Part shown: positions 53,697 through 62,381 of the stretch, one piece after another
Numbering within the stretch: position 1 is the first letter of the stretch
Layout: every line of letters starts with the position of its first letter
NCBI GenBank assembly: GCA_943327755.2
Contig: CALPYF020000001.1
Span: forward strand, 124,001 to 188,000
Reading direction: 5' to 3'
Length of the DNA stretch: 64,000 nt
DNA from: Deinococcus hopiensis KR-140
GTDB taxonomy: Bacteria; Deinococcota; Deinococci; Deinococcales; Deinococcaceae
Notes under the pieces: generated by a model
Told to the model about the DNA's origin: nothing
Databases searched by the model: none
Seen by the model: the letters and a program-made list of their open reading frames with translations, nothing else
Translations under genes and position numbers: made by a program

Positions 53697-53726
53697 AGTG
53701 TACCAGAGTCAAAGGACTTGCGGCAA
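53697..53726 (-). promoter_or_regulatory. rpsA promoter
   Basis: On the minus strand, TTGCCG (53726-53721), 18 bases, TACACT (53702-53697), giving a 5' leader of about 105 bases. Confidence 0.6.
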
Positions 53727-53805
53727 CTGCGATCTAAACGCGGTCCAGCGATACTTGCCGCGTGTCCGCCCTGACGGGCCCCCGCCCGGCGCTGGAGGGG
53801 GGTGC

Positions 53806-53835
53806 TTGACGAATGCGCGCAGGGGCCTCTATACT
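53806..53835 (+). promoter_or_regulatory. tRNA-Gln promoter
   Basis: TTGACG (53806-53811), 18 bases, TATACT (53830-53835), about 48 bases before the tRNA. Confidence 0.75.
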
Positions 53836-53883
53836 TCCCCACGCTTCACCCGACGGCGAAGCGAGTCAGAGCAGGACCCATGT

Positions 53884-53957
53884 TGGGGCATCGTCTAATG
53901 GCAGGACACCAGTCTCTGACACTGTCGATCTAGGTTCGAGTCCTAGTGCCCCAGCCA
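53884..53957 (+). tRNA. tRNA-Gln (anticodon CTG), CCA encoded
   Basis: A 74-base cloverleaf. The acceptor TGGGGCA pairs with TGCCCCA, D stem GTC/GAC, anticodon CTG at 53916-53918 in the loop CTCTGAC, T stem CTAGG/CCTAG with TTCGAGT, discriminator G and encoded CCA. The anticodon stem has a C27-U43 mismatch, leaving four canonical pairs. Identity is glutamine reading CAG. Confidence 0.95.
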
Positions 53958-53962
53958 GAACA

Positions 53963-53986
53963 CCCACCCGAAAGGGTGGGTTTTTT
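53963..53986 (+). terminator. Intrinsic terminator of tRNA-Gln
   Basis: CCCACCC (53963-53969), loop GAAA, GGGTGGG (53974-53980), then six T. Confidence 0.92.
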
Positions 53987-54095
53987 CATGCCATGTGGTT
54001 AGTCGGTCGGGACCCCCGCATGGATGAGGTCGGGTGAGGGCACCCCCAACGGCGTGGCAGCGCTTCCAGCCCGGACGTGTCTTAGACTCCGGATC

Positions 54096-55754
<1,659 letters not shown>

Positions 55755-55798
55755 ACGCGGCGCCTGGGCTCTGAAGTTTCACCCATCGGCGCCGCTCC

Positions 55799-55830
55799 AC
55801 GCGGCTGTCCCCTTGCCGGGGCAGCCGCGT
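55799..55830. terminator. Bidirectional hairpin between treS and the MBL-fold gene
   Basis: ACGCGGCTG (55799-55807) and CAGCCGCGT (55822-55830) are perfect complements, with CCCC/GGGG inside. There is no T tract. Confidence 0.55.
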
Positions 55831-55869
55831 GGCTGCTGTCAGGCCGACCGCCACGCCCAGCCGCCTGGA

Positions 55870-56862
55870 TCACGCGTGGTACAGCCACACGCCGCGCCCC
55901 TCGTTCCAGGTGCGGTACAGCTGCCCCAGCAGGCGCAGGTGCTCGACGTGCGCCAGGGTCTCGGCCAGGGCGAAGCGGCGGCCCGAGACGTTCAGGTCAC
56001 GGGGGAACATCGCCAGGGACAGGTCGTAGGCACTGCGGGGTTCGCGGGCCGCCTCGGCCGCCATGAAGTCCAGCCGCTCGTGGTGATGGGCGCGCAGTTC
56101 GCGCGCGCGGGCCTGCACGCCGGTCATGACCGGGCCGTGGTGGCCCACCACGGCCCGCGCCGGGTTCAGCGCCTCCAGTTTCCCCAGGGTCTGCAGGTAG
56201 TCGCCCAGCGGGTCCGGGCGGGTGTACGCGTACAGGCCCACGTTCGGGCTAATGCGCGGCAGGATCGCGTCCCCGGCGATCAGGGTCCCCTCGGCTTCGT
56301 TCCAGAGGCCCAGGTGTCCGTCCGCGTGACCGGGCAGCCACAGCACCTCCCACGGCTGCCCCGAGAGGTCCACGTGCTGCCCCTCTCGTAGCGGCTGCAC
56401 GCGCGCCGCCGGATGCACCCGCTCGCGGCCCCGGCGGTTGTCGGCGCCCATGCCCTCCAGCGACTCGGGCGGCAGGCCGTGATCGCGCATGTGCTTCAGG
56501 TGCCCGGGCAGCCACTCCTCCCACAGGTGCCAGTAGCGTTCGCCGCGCCCGATCTCCACGTCCAGCATCTGCACCTGCGCGCCGCTGCGTTCTTCCACGA
56601 CGCCCGCCAGCCCGTAGTGGTCCGGGTGGTGATGCGTGATGATCAGCCGGTCCACGTCCGGCCAGTGCAGGCCCAGCGCCGCCAGCCCGGCCTCCAGCGC
56701 CGCGCGGGCCTCGGGCGTGTCCAGCGCGCAGTCGATCATCGTGACCGGGCCACCCGCCGGGCGGTCCAGCAGCACCGTCACGTACTTCATGGGGTACGGA
56801 ATCGGCACCTGGAGGGCGTGAAGGTCACCCAGGACGTGGGTCAGCAGCGGCGTATCCGTCAT
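55870..56862 (-). CDS. MBL-fold metallo-hydrolase
   Basis: A 330-residue metallo-beta-lactamase-fold hydrolase. The metal motif is THHHPDHYGLAG (HxHxDH), followed by LPGHADGHLGLW, AGDAIL and VGHHGPV for the remaining ligands, and a C-terminal helical domain that starts near MAAEAAREPRSAYDLS. The substrate is unknown; the glyoxalase II-like layout suggests a thioester or lactone. TACGCT lies seven bases before the ATG at 56862. Confidence 0.87.
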   Translation of the reverse strand: MTDTPLLTHVLGDLHALQVPIPYPMKYVTVLLDRPAGGPVTMIDCALDTPEARAALEAGLAALGLHWPDVDRLIITHHHPDHYGLAGVVEERSGAQVQMLDVEIGRGERYWHLWEEWLPGHLKHMRDHGLPPESLEGMGADNRRGRERVHPAARVQPLREGQHVDLSGQPWEVLWLPGHADGHLGLWNEAEGTLIAGDAILPRISPNVGLYAYTRPDPLGDYLQTLGKLEALNPARAVVGHHGPVMTGVQARARELRAHHHERLDFMAAEAAREPRSAYDLSLAMFPRDLNVSGRRFALAETLAHVEHLRLLGQLYRTWNEGRGVWLYHA

Positions 56863-56934
56863 GCCGCCGAGCGTACCACCGCGCCCCGGCGCCGCCCGCC
56901 ACCGCGCCAGGAACACGAAAACCGGGTGCACGGC

Positions 56935-56959
56935 AAAGGGGAGGCGCCACGGCCTCCCC
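56935..56959 (-). terminator. Terminator of the PEGA lipoprotein gene
   Basis: GGGGAGGC (56938-56945) and GCCTCCCC (56952-56959), followed on the minus strand by TTT. Confidence 0.65.
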
Positions 56960-56974
56960 CGGACGCGCGCGCCG

Positions 56975-57910
56975 TCAGGGCAGTGTGCAGGTGTACGCGC
57001 CGCCCTGAACCGCGCAGATCACCGGACTGACCCGGTCCGCCGTGACCCGCACCAGCAGGTTCTGCGGCGCAAAACGCCGGTCTCGGGGCACCACGTTCAG
57101 CGCCACCACCCCGGGCCGCAGCGCCAGATCCAGCCCCACACCGGGCTGCACCGACCCCGAGGGTAGCCGCTCGACGAACAGGTCGGCCAGCACGTCGCTG
57201 CGCACCGACAGCGTCCCGGTCACCGGGCGCAGCGTGACGTCCACACGGTTCACGCTGTCCCCCGCGATGTTCACGCGCTGCGTGACGGTCTTGTACCCGG
57301 CCCGCGACACCTCCACCGACACCTGCCCCTCCGGGAGGTCCGGGACGCTCAGCGGCGTCGTGCCCACCCGCACGCCGTTCACGCGCACGAGCGCGTCCCC
57401 GAAGTTCGACGTGACATCCAGCGTCCCGAAGCGCACCACGCGGTACACCGTGGTGCCCACCGTGTACGACCCGGCGGGCAGGGCCCGCGCGGCGCCCTCG
57501 ACCGCCCGCGACACGTCCGACACGCTGCGCGCACCCACCGCGCCGTCCAGCGGCATCGGCTGCAGACTCGCCACCGTGAACACCTGCGTGAACCCCAGCG
57601 TCGCCGGCAACGCGGTCGTCACGACCTCGCCAGGGCGGGTCTGCACCGTCGGCAGCACCAGCGCCCCACCCTGCGCGGGCAGCACCACCGACGTCACGAA
57701 CGCCGCCCGGTCCGTCCCCACCAGCAGCGACCCCGGCCCCGGCGCGCGGTACAACGCCTCCTCACCCGTCACCGGCTGCGCGGCCCGCGACCCCGGCGTG
57801 ACCGTCAGACGCACCTGCGCGCCCGGCTGCGCCCGCAGCGGCGCCGGAACGCATCCACTGAGCAGACCCGCCAGCGCCAGGCCCGCCGCCCCCACCACAC
57901 CACGTTTCAT
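56975..57910 (-). CDS. PEGA-domain lipoprotein
   Basis: A 311-residue envelope protein. The lipoprotein signal is MKRGVVGAAGLALAGLLSGC (Cys20). A DUF4384-like N-terminal domain (about 30-165) is followed by a PEGA domain (about 170-245: NFGDALVRVNGVRVGTTPLSV, then VSVEVSRAGYKTVTQRVNI) and a C-terminal beta region. The start at 57910 is fixed by the signal peptide and by TACCCT six bases upstream. It probably acts at the cell surface. Confidence 0.85.
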   Translation of the reverse strand: MKRGVVGAAGLALAGLLSGCVPAPLRAQPGAQVRLTVTPGSRAAQPVTGEEALYRAPGPGSLLVGTDRAAFVTSVVLPAQGGALVLPTVQTRPGEVVTTALPATLGFTQVFTVASLQPMPLDGAVGARSVSDVSRAVEGAARALPAGSYTVGTTVYRVVRFGTLDVTSNFGDALVRVNGVRVGTTPLSVPDLPEGQVSVEVSRAGYKTVTQRVNIAGDSVNRVDVTLRPVTGTLSVRSDVLADLFVERLPSGSVQPGVGLDLALRPGVVALNVVPRDRRFAPQNLLVRVTADRVSPVICAVQGGAYTCTLP

Positions 57911-57953
57911 AAGACCAGGGTAAGGTACGGGCGTGACCCGCACCTGACGGTCC

Positions 57954-58442
57954 TCACACTCCGGCGTGTGCGGTGGGCGCGCCCTGCGTGCGCCGCTCCA
58001 GTTCCGCCAGCGTGCCGCTGACGTGCGTCAGGGGGTTGCCGCTGCGGTGCACCCACGCGACCGTGCCGTCCGGGTCGATCAGGACCGTCACGCGGGACGC
58101 CATGTTCAGCAGGCCGCCCAGCGTGCCCATCACGCCGTACTGGCGGCACAGGCTGCGGTCCCCGTCCGGGATGAGCGGGTAGCTCAGGCGGCACGAGTCG
58201 CGGAACGCCGCCTGCCGCGCCTCGGTGTCGGTGCTCACGCCGATCACCTGCGCGCCCAGCCGCTCGAATTCCGGCAGGGCCGCCTCGAACCGCTGCGCCT
58301 CGATGCTGCACCCGGCGCTGCTCGCACGCGGGTAGAAGTACAGCACCACCCAGCGGCCCCGCAGCGCGCCGAGACTGACGGTGCGGCCGTCGTCGCTGCG
58401 GCGCGTGAAGTCGGGGGCGGCCTGTCCGGGCGTGACACTCAT
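57954..58442 (-). CDS. Peroxiredoxin, Bcp/PrxQ type
   Basis: A 162-residue thioredoxin-fold peroxidase: LYFYPRASSAGCSIEA places the peroxidatic Cys (about residue 45) after a TPGC-like motif. The usual resolving Cys five residues later is replaced (EAQRF). Other Cys residues (DSCRLSYPL, RSLCRQYG) could resolve instead, or it is a 1-Cys enzyme. It reduces peroxides in the cytoplasm. TACAAT, part of a palindrome shared with tilS, lies seven bases before the ATG. Confidence 0.9.
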   Translation of the reverse strand: MSVTPGQAAPDFTRRSDDGRTVSLGALRGRWVVLYFYPRASSAGCSIEAQRFEAALPEFERLGAQVIGVSTDTEARQAAFRDSCRLSYPLIPDGDRSLCRQYGVMGTLGGLLNMASRVTVLIDPDGTVAWVHRSGNPLTHVSGTLAELERRTQGAPTAHAGV

Positions 58443-58449
58443 GCGCCCG

Positions 58450-58472
58450 ATTGTACGGGCCGCCCGTACAAT
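58450..58472. promoter_or_regulatory. 23-bp palindrome holding two divergent -10 boxes
   Basis: ATTGTACGGGC (58450-58460), a single C, GCCCGTACAAT (58462-58472): 11-bp perfect arms. The left end is TACAAT on the minus strand (for the peroxiredoxin, 7-base gap to its ATG) and the right end is TACAAT on the plus strand (for tilS-tadA, 6-base gap to its GTG). Confidence 0.75.
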
Positions 58473-58478
58473 GCGCCC

Positions 58479-60077
58479 GTGCCCGATCCCACCGAATCCC
58501 TCCTGCGGCCCCTGCGCGAGTACGCGGGCGCCGTGGTGGTCGTGGGTGTGTCCGGCGGGGCGGACAGCGTGGCGCTGCTGCTGGCCCTGCGGCAGGCGGG
58601 CGCGCGGCCGGTGGCGGCCCACCTGGACCACGCCCTGCGGCCCGACTCCGCGCAGGACGCCGCGTGGGTGCAGGCGCTCGCCGCCCGGCTGGACGTGCCG
58701 TTCGCGGGCGCGCGGGTGGACGTGGGCGCGGTCGCCGCCCGGCGCGGCTGGAACACCGAGGACGCCGCCCGCCGCCTGCGCTACGACTTCCTGGCCCGCG
58801 CGGCGAAGGCGCACGGCGCGCCGGTCATCCTGACCGCCCACACCCGCCGTGATCAGGCCGAGACGGTCCTGACCGCCCTCCTGCGCGGCGAGGCGGTGCT
58901 GCACGGCATTCCCGCCGTGCGTGGGCGGGTGCGGCGGCCCTGGCTGGACGTGCCCCGCGCCGACCTGGAAGCGTTCCTGCGCGCGCAGGGGCAGGACTGG
59001 CGCGAGGACCCCACCAACGACGACACCACGTACACCCGCGCGTGGCTGCGCCGTGACGTGATGCCCGTCCTGACCGCCCGCTACCCCGCGCTGGAGGCCA
59101 CCCTGGCCCGCGTGGCGCGGCATCAGGCGCAGGACGACGCCGCCCTGAGCGACCAGGCGGAGCGGATCACATCGCACGTGCCCCTGCGCGCCGTGCCGCC
59201 CGCCGTGCTGCGCCGCTGGCTGCGCGCCCGGCTGCGGGACGCGGGCCTCGACGCGCACGCCACGCACCTCGACACCCTCGCGGAGGCCCTGACGTCGGGC
59301 GGCACCACGCCCCTTGACCTGCCCGGCGCGCACCCCGTCACCGTCACCGGCGGGAGGCTGCACCTCACCCCGCAGATGTATCCGGACCCCGACTTCCCCC
59401 TCCCGGACGGCTGGACGCGCCGCACCCGTCAGCCCGGCGACCGCATCCACCTGCCCGGCGGCACCCGCAAGCTCAGCGACGTGCTGACCGACCGGCACGT
59501 GCCGCGCGCCGACCGGGACCGCGTGCCGCTGCTCGTCAGTGACGCGGGCGTGCAGTGGATCGGCCTCCCGCCGCCCATCTGGGCCAGCGGGGCGCGCGAG
59601 CACGCTGCCCAGCCCCCCGACCCGCTACACGCCGTGATGGGCGAGGCGCTGGCCCAGGCCCGGCAGGCCGCCGATGCGCAGGAAGTCCCGGTCGGCGCGG
59701 TCGTCCTGGGCCCGGACGGCACCGTGGTGGGGCGGGGGCGCAACACCAGCCGCGAGCACGGCGACATGACCCGCCACGCCGAACTGACCGCCCTGCGCGA
59801 GGCGGCCCGCACCCTCGGCACCCCGTACCTGACCGGCTGCACGCTGGTCGTCACCCTGGAACCCTGCCCCATGTGCCTCGGCGCGGCCCTCGAAGCGCGC
59901 ATCGGCCACATCGTCTACGGCGCCGCCAACCCGAAAGCGGGCGCGCTGGGCGGTGTTACCGACCTCCTCGCCGCGCACTGGGGCCACGCGCCCCGGGTCA
60001 CGCCCGGCCTCCGCGCCCGCGAGGCCGCCCGCCTCCTGAAAGACGTGTTCAGCCAGGTGCGCGCCCAGCGGTCCTAG
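58479..60077 (+). CDS. tilS-tadA: Fused tRNA(Ile)-lysidine synthase and tRNA adenosine deaminase
   Basis: A 532-residue fusion. The TilS part (1-363) has the ATP loop SGGADS (25-30) and the TilS C-domain RQPGDRIHLPGGTRKLSDVLTDRHV (about 318-341). The C-terminal part (384-525) is TadA-like: HAE (433-435) and PCPMC (462-466) form the zinc site. TilS makes lysidine in tRNA-Ile(CAU); TadA makes inosine at position 34 of tRNA-Arg(ACG). Both modify the wobble base, so the fusion is coherent. GTG at 58479 has TACAAT six bases upstream. The stop codon overlaps the convergent 60-aa gene's stop. Confidence 0.93.
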   Translation: MPDPTESLLRPLREYAGAVVVVGVSGGADSVALLLALRQAGARPVAAHLDHALRPDSAQDAAWVQALAARLDVPFAGARVDVGAVAARRGWNTEDAARRLRYDFLARAAKAHGAPVILTAHTRRDQAETVLTALLRGEAVLHGIPAVRGRVRRPWLDVPRADLEAFLRAQGQDWREDPTNDDTTYTRAWLRRDVMPVLTARYPALEATLARVARHQAQDDAALSDQAERITSHVPLRAVPPAVLRRWLRARLRDAGLDAHATHLDTLAEALTSGGTTPLDLPGAHPVTVTGGRLHLTPQMYPDPDFPLPDGWTRRTRQPGDRIHLPGGTRKLSDVLTDRHVPRADRDRVPLLVSDAGVQWIGLPPPIWASGAREHAAQPPDPLHAVMGEALAQARQAADAQEVPVGAVVLGPDGTVVGRGRNTSREHGDMTRHAELTALREAARTLGTPYLTGCTLVVTLEPCPMCLGAALEARIGHIVYGAANPKAGALGGVTDLLAAHWGHAPRVTPGLRAREAARLLKDVFSQVRAQRS

Positions 60078-60256
60078 CGTTTCAGCGCCGCGAGAGATGC
60101 CCGCAGCGCCCGGAACTGCTCGGCGGTCAGGCCCAGCCGCGCCGCGCCCGCCTCGTCCTCGACGGTCCCGTGCCGGACGATCAGCTCGTGCCGGGACACC
60201 CGTGCCAGGTCATTATCCGTGGGACCGGTGTGTAGTCCGGCAATCTCGAATCGCAT
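60074..60256 (-). CDS. Small protein, 60 aa
   Basis: A 60-residue protein with a strand-rich start (MRFEIAGLHTG) and a helical end (LTAEQFRALRASLAALKR). No family is recognised. TACGGT lies five bases before the ATG. Its stop and the tilS-tadA stop share the CTAG at 60074-60077 on opposite strands. Confidence 0.5.
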   Translation of the reverse strand: MRFEIAGLHTGPTDNDLARVSRHELIVRHGTVEDEAGAARLGLTAEQFRALRASLAALKR

Positions 60257-60324
60257 ACGTCACCGTATCCGCACCACTCCGGGCACCACATCCGCCGACT
60301 GGCCGACGCTGCCCGGACGGATGA

Positions 60325-61098
60325 TCAGCTGCTGCACCCGCCGCCACAGCTGGACCCGCAACTGCTGCCGCCCCCGTCCGAGCAGCTGCTGTCGCTGCCG
60401 GGCGCACAGTCGCCGCCCGAGGTACCACCCATCCAGGTCACGCCCAGGTCCCCGTCCGAGCGGCGACGCAGCGCGGTGGGGGAGAGCTCCGGCGGGGTGA
60501 GGGTCACGATCAGCAGCGCGATCAGGCCCGCGCCCAGGGCCAGCAGCAGCGCCACGTGACTCCAGGCGAAGGTCAGGCCCGTGACGAGCGCCACGCCCAG
60601 CGCCAGCCACAGGCCCGAGCGGCGCGCACTGCCCTGCACGTGCTCCCGCCGGGCACGCGAGCGGCGTGGGTCCGGCCAGATGTCCGCCGGGGGCTGCTCG
60701 CCGAAGGTGCGGGCGTAGGCGTCCAGCGTCGCCTCGTACTGCGCGCGGAAGCGGGCCGGGTCGCCCGGCTGGCCGCCCCCGGGTTCGTGGTGCAGCGGCG
60801 CGGGCAGCAGCGGCGTCAGGCGCTCCCAGTAGTCGCGGGTGAACAGCAGGTGCAGGTGCCAGACCTCGTCCACGACCGCGGACGGCGTGACCGGCGCGCC
60901 CAGCGTGGATAGCAGCAGGAACCGGCGGTACTCCAGCGCTGCGCGCTGCGCGTAGGCGGGCGTCCAGCGCTGTTCGCGGGCCACGCGGGCCAGCAGGCCG
61001 TCCGGCAGGGCGTACGCACGCAACTCGGTCCACAGCGGGGGCAGGATCGGGAGGTTCGGGGTGACACTCGACTGACCGCTCATTCGTTCGTGGCTCAT
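60325..61098 (-). CDS. Membrane protein with Gly/Ser/Cys-rich C-terminus
   Basis: A 257-residue protein. The N-terminal helical domain contains DEVWHLHLLFTRDYWERL, a motif of glycine-rich-domain (GRDP/DUF1399-like) proteins. Two membrane segments (about 162-200) and a low-complexity tail with repeated GGGSSCGSSCGGGC follow, as in TIGR04222-type membrane proteins. AGGGAGT precedes the ATG at 61098. Function unknown. Confidence 0.75.
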   Translation of the reverse strand: MSHERMSGQSSVTPNLPILPPLWTELRAYALPDGLLARVAREQRWTPAYAQRAALEYRRFLLLSTLGAPVTPSAVVDEVWHLHLLFTRDYWERLTPLLPAPLHHEPGGGQPGDPARFRAQYEATLDAYARTFGEQPPADIWPDPRRSRARREHVQGSARRSGLWLALGVALVTGLTFAWSHVALLLALGAGLIALLIVTLTPPELSPTALRRRSDGDLGVTWMGGTSGGDCAPGSDSSCSDGGGSSCGSSCGGGCSS

Positions 61099-61199
61099 GG
61101 CCCACTCCCTGACGGGACACGGCTTGCCGGTCGGCCTGGACGGCCTCCACGCTGGTGATCCCGTCACGATCAGCGTGCGCGCCCCGTGTCAGGCGCCCG

Positions 61200-62297
61200 T
61201 CAGCCCACCCGCGCCGACCCGTCCGCCATGACCTGCGCGTACGCCTCGCGCACCGCCGCCACCAGCTGATCCCCGCTCAGGACGCCACGCAGGTCCAGCA
61301 TGCTGACAATCTCATGCGGGTCCAGCAGCGGATTCGCGCACGCGCGCAGCAGCGCGTAATGCACCACGCTCGTCCCCGGCCGCGCGCCGCCCGCCGGAGT
61401 CCACGCCTCACGCAGGCGCGGCAGCAGCAGCGACGCGAAGCGCACCACCTCCGCCTCATGCCGCCGCAGTTCCTTCTGCAATGCCCCCACCGAGTGCACG
61501 CCCACGTAATGCAGCAGGCTCGCCAGCCGCTGCGGCCGCTCCGGATCCGGCCAGTCGGTCAGGAGCAGCACGCTCAGCGCGCCCGCCACCTGCTGATCCA
61601 GGTCCCGCACCGGCGCCACCCCCAGCAGGTGCTTCATGCTCGGCGCGTCGATGAACACCGCGTCCGGCGCGTCCTCCACCCGCGTGGGCAGCGTCGCCGC
61701 GTACTGCTGCGACAGGCGGTGCAGGGTCATGAATTCCTCGTCCGCCATCTCCAGCAGGCCCGCCAGCCGGTAGAAGCGGCGCTGCACCTCCCGCGGGATC
61801 GCCTCGCGGTTCTTGTAGCCCAGATCATGCTCGATCTCCGCCCAGGCATGCTGGAGGATCGAGCGGATCTGCACCTCGAACTTCAGCCCGGCGAACCCCG
61901 ACAGGTCCGGCGAGTCCGGCGTGACCTGCACCACGTAATGCACGCCCATGTACCCGAAGCGGTCCGGGTCGTGCATCTTGCTCTTGTCGATCGAGTTCTC
62001 CCAGTCGATCACGTGATGCTCCTCCAGCAGGCGCGACACCACGCTCACATCCGACTCGAAGTACGTGATCACGCGCACCGCCACCAGATCCGTCACGTCC
62101 GACAGCGCCCCGTACCGGCCCGGCTTGCGCCGCAGCTTGTCCTCCAGACTCGCGCGTTTCTTCACGCGGCCCGTCACGTGATGGATGTTCAGGCCCGCAC
62201 CGGCGATCAAGCGCGTGACGTGCGCCACCGCCGCGTCCCGCAGTCCCTCGAAGGTCTCGCACCCGTCCTCGTACGCCTGGAGTAGCTGACCGTTCAT
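61200..62297 (-). CDS. RelA/SpoT-domain alarmone synthetase, no hydrolase domain
   Basis: A 365-residue protein. The nucleotidyltransferase-like (p)ppGpp synthetase domain lies at about 40-180: GRVKKRASLEDKL, DVTDLVAVRVITYF, FGYMGVHYVV (G-loop with the stacking Tyr), and FEVQIRSILQHAWAEIEHDLGYK. There is no HD hydrolase domain. The C-terminal half (about 190-365) is helical and unassigned, longer than classical small alarmone synthetases. TAAGCT lies eight bases before the ATG. It could be housekeeping or a toxSAS-like enzyme. Confidence 0.85.
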   Translation of the reverse strand: MNGQLLQAYEDGCETFEGLRDAAVAHVTRLIAGAGLNIHHVTGRVKKRASLEDKLRRKPGRYGALSDVTDLVAVRVITYFESDVSVVSRLLEEHHVIDWENSIDKSKMHDPDRFGYMGVHYVVQVTPDSPDLSGFAGLKFEVQIRSILQHAWAEIEHDLGYKNREAIPREVQRRFYRLAGLLEMADEEFMTLHRLSQQYAATLPTRVEDAPDAVFIDAPSMKHLLGVAPVRDLDQQVAGALSVLLLTDWPDPERPQRLASLLHYVGVHSVGALQKELRRHEAEVVRFASLLLPRLREAWTPAGGARPGTSVVHYALLRACANPLLDPHEIVSMLDLRGVLSGDQLVAAVREAYAQVMADGSARVG

Positions 62298-62381
62298 GTG
62301 CCCCCAGCTTAAACCCGCGCCCGCTCCGTCCGGCGCGCAGGTCCACACCCGACCCCCCGGCGCCGCGTGCTATCCCCAGAC

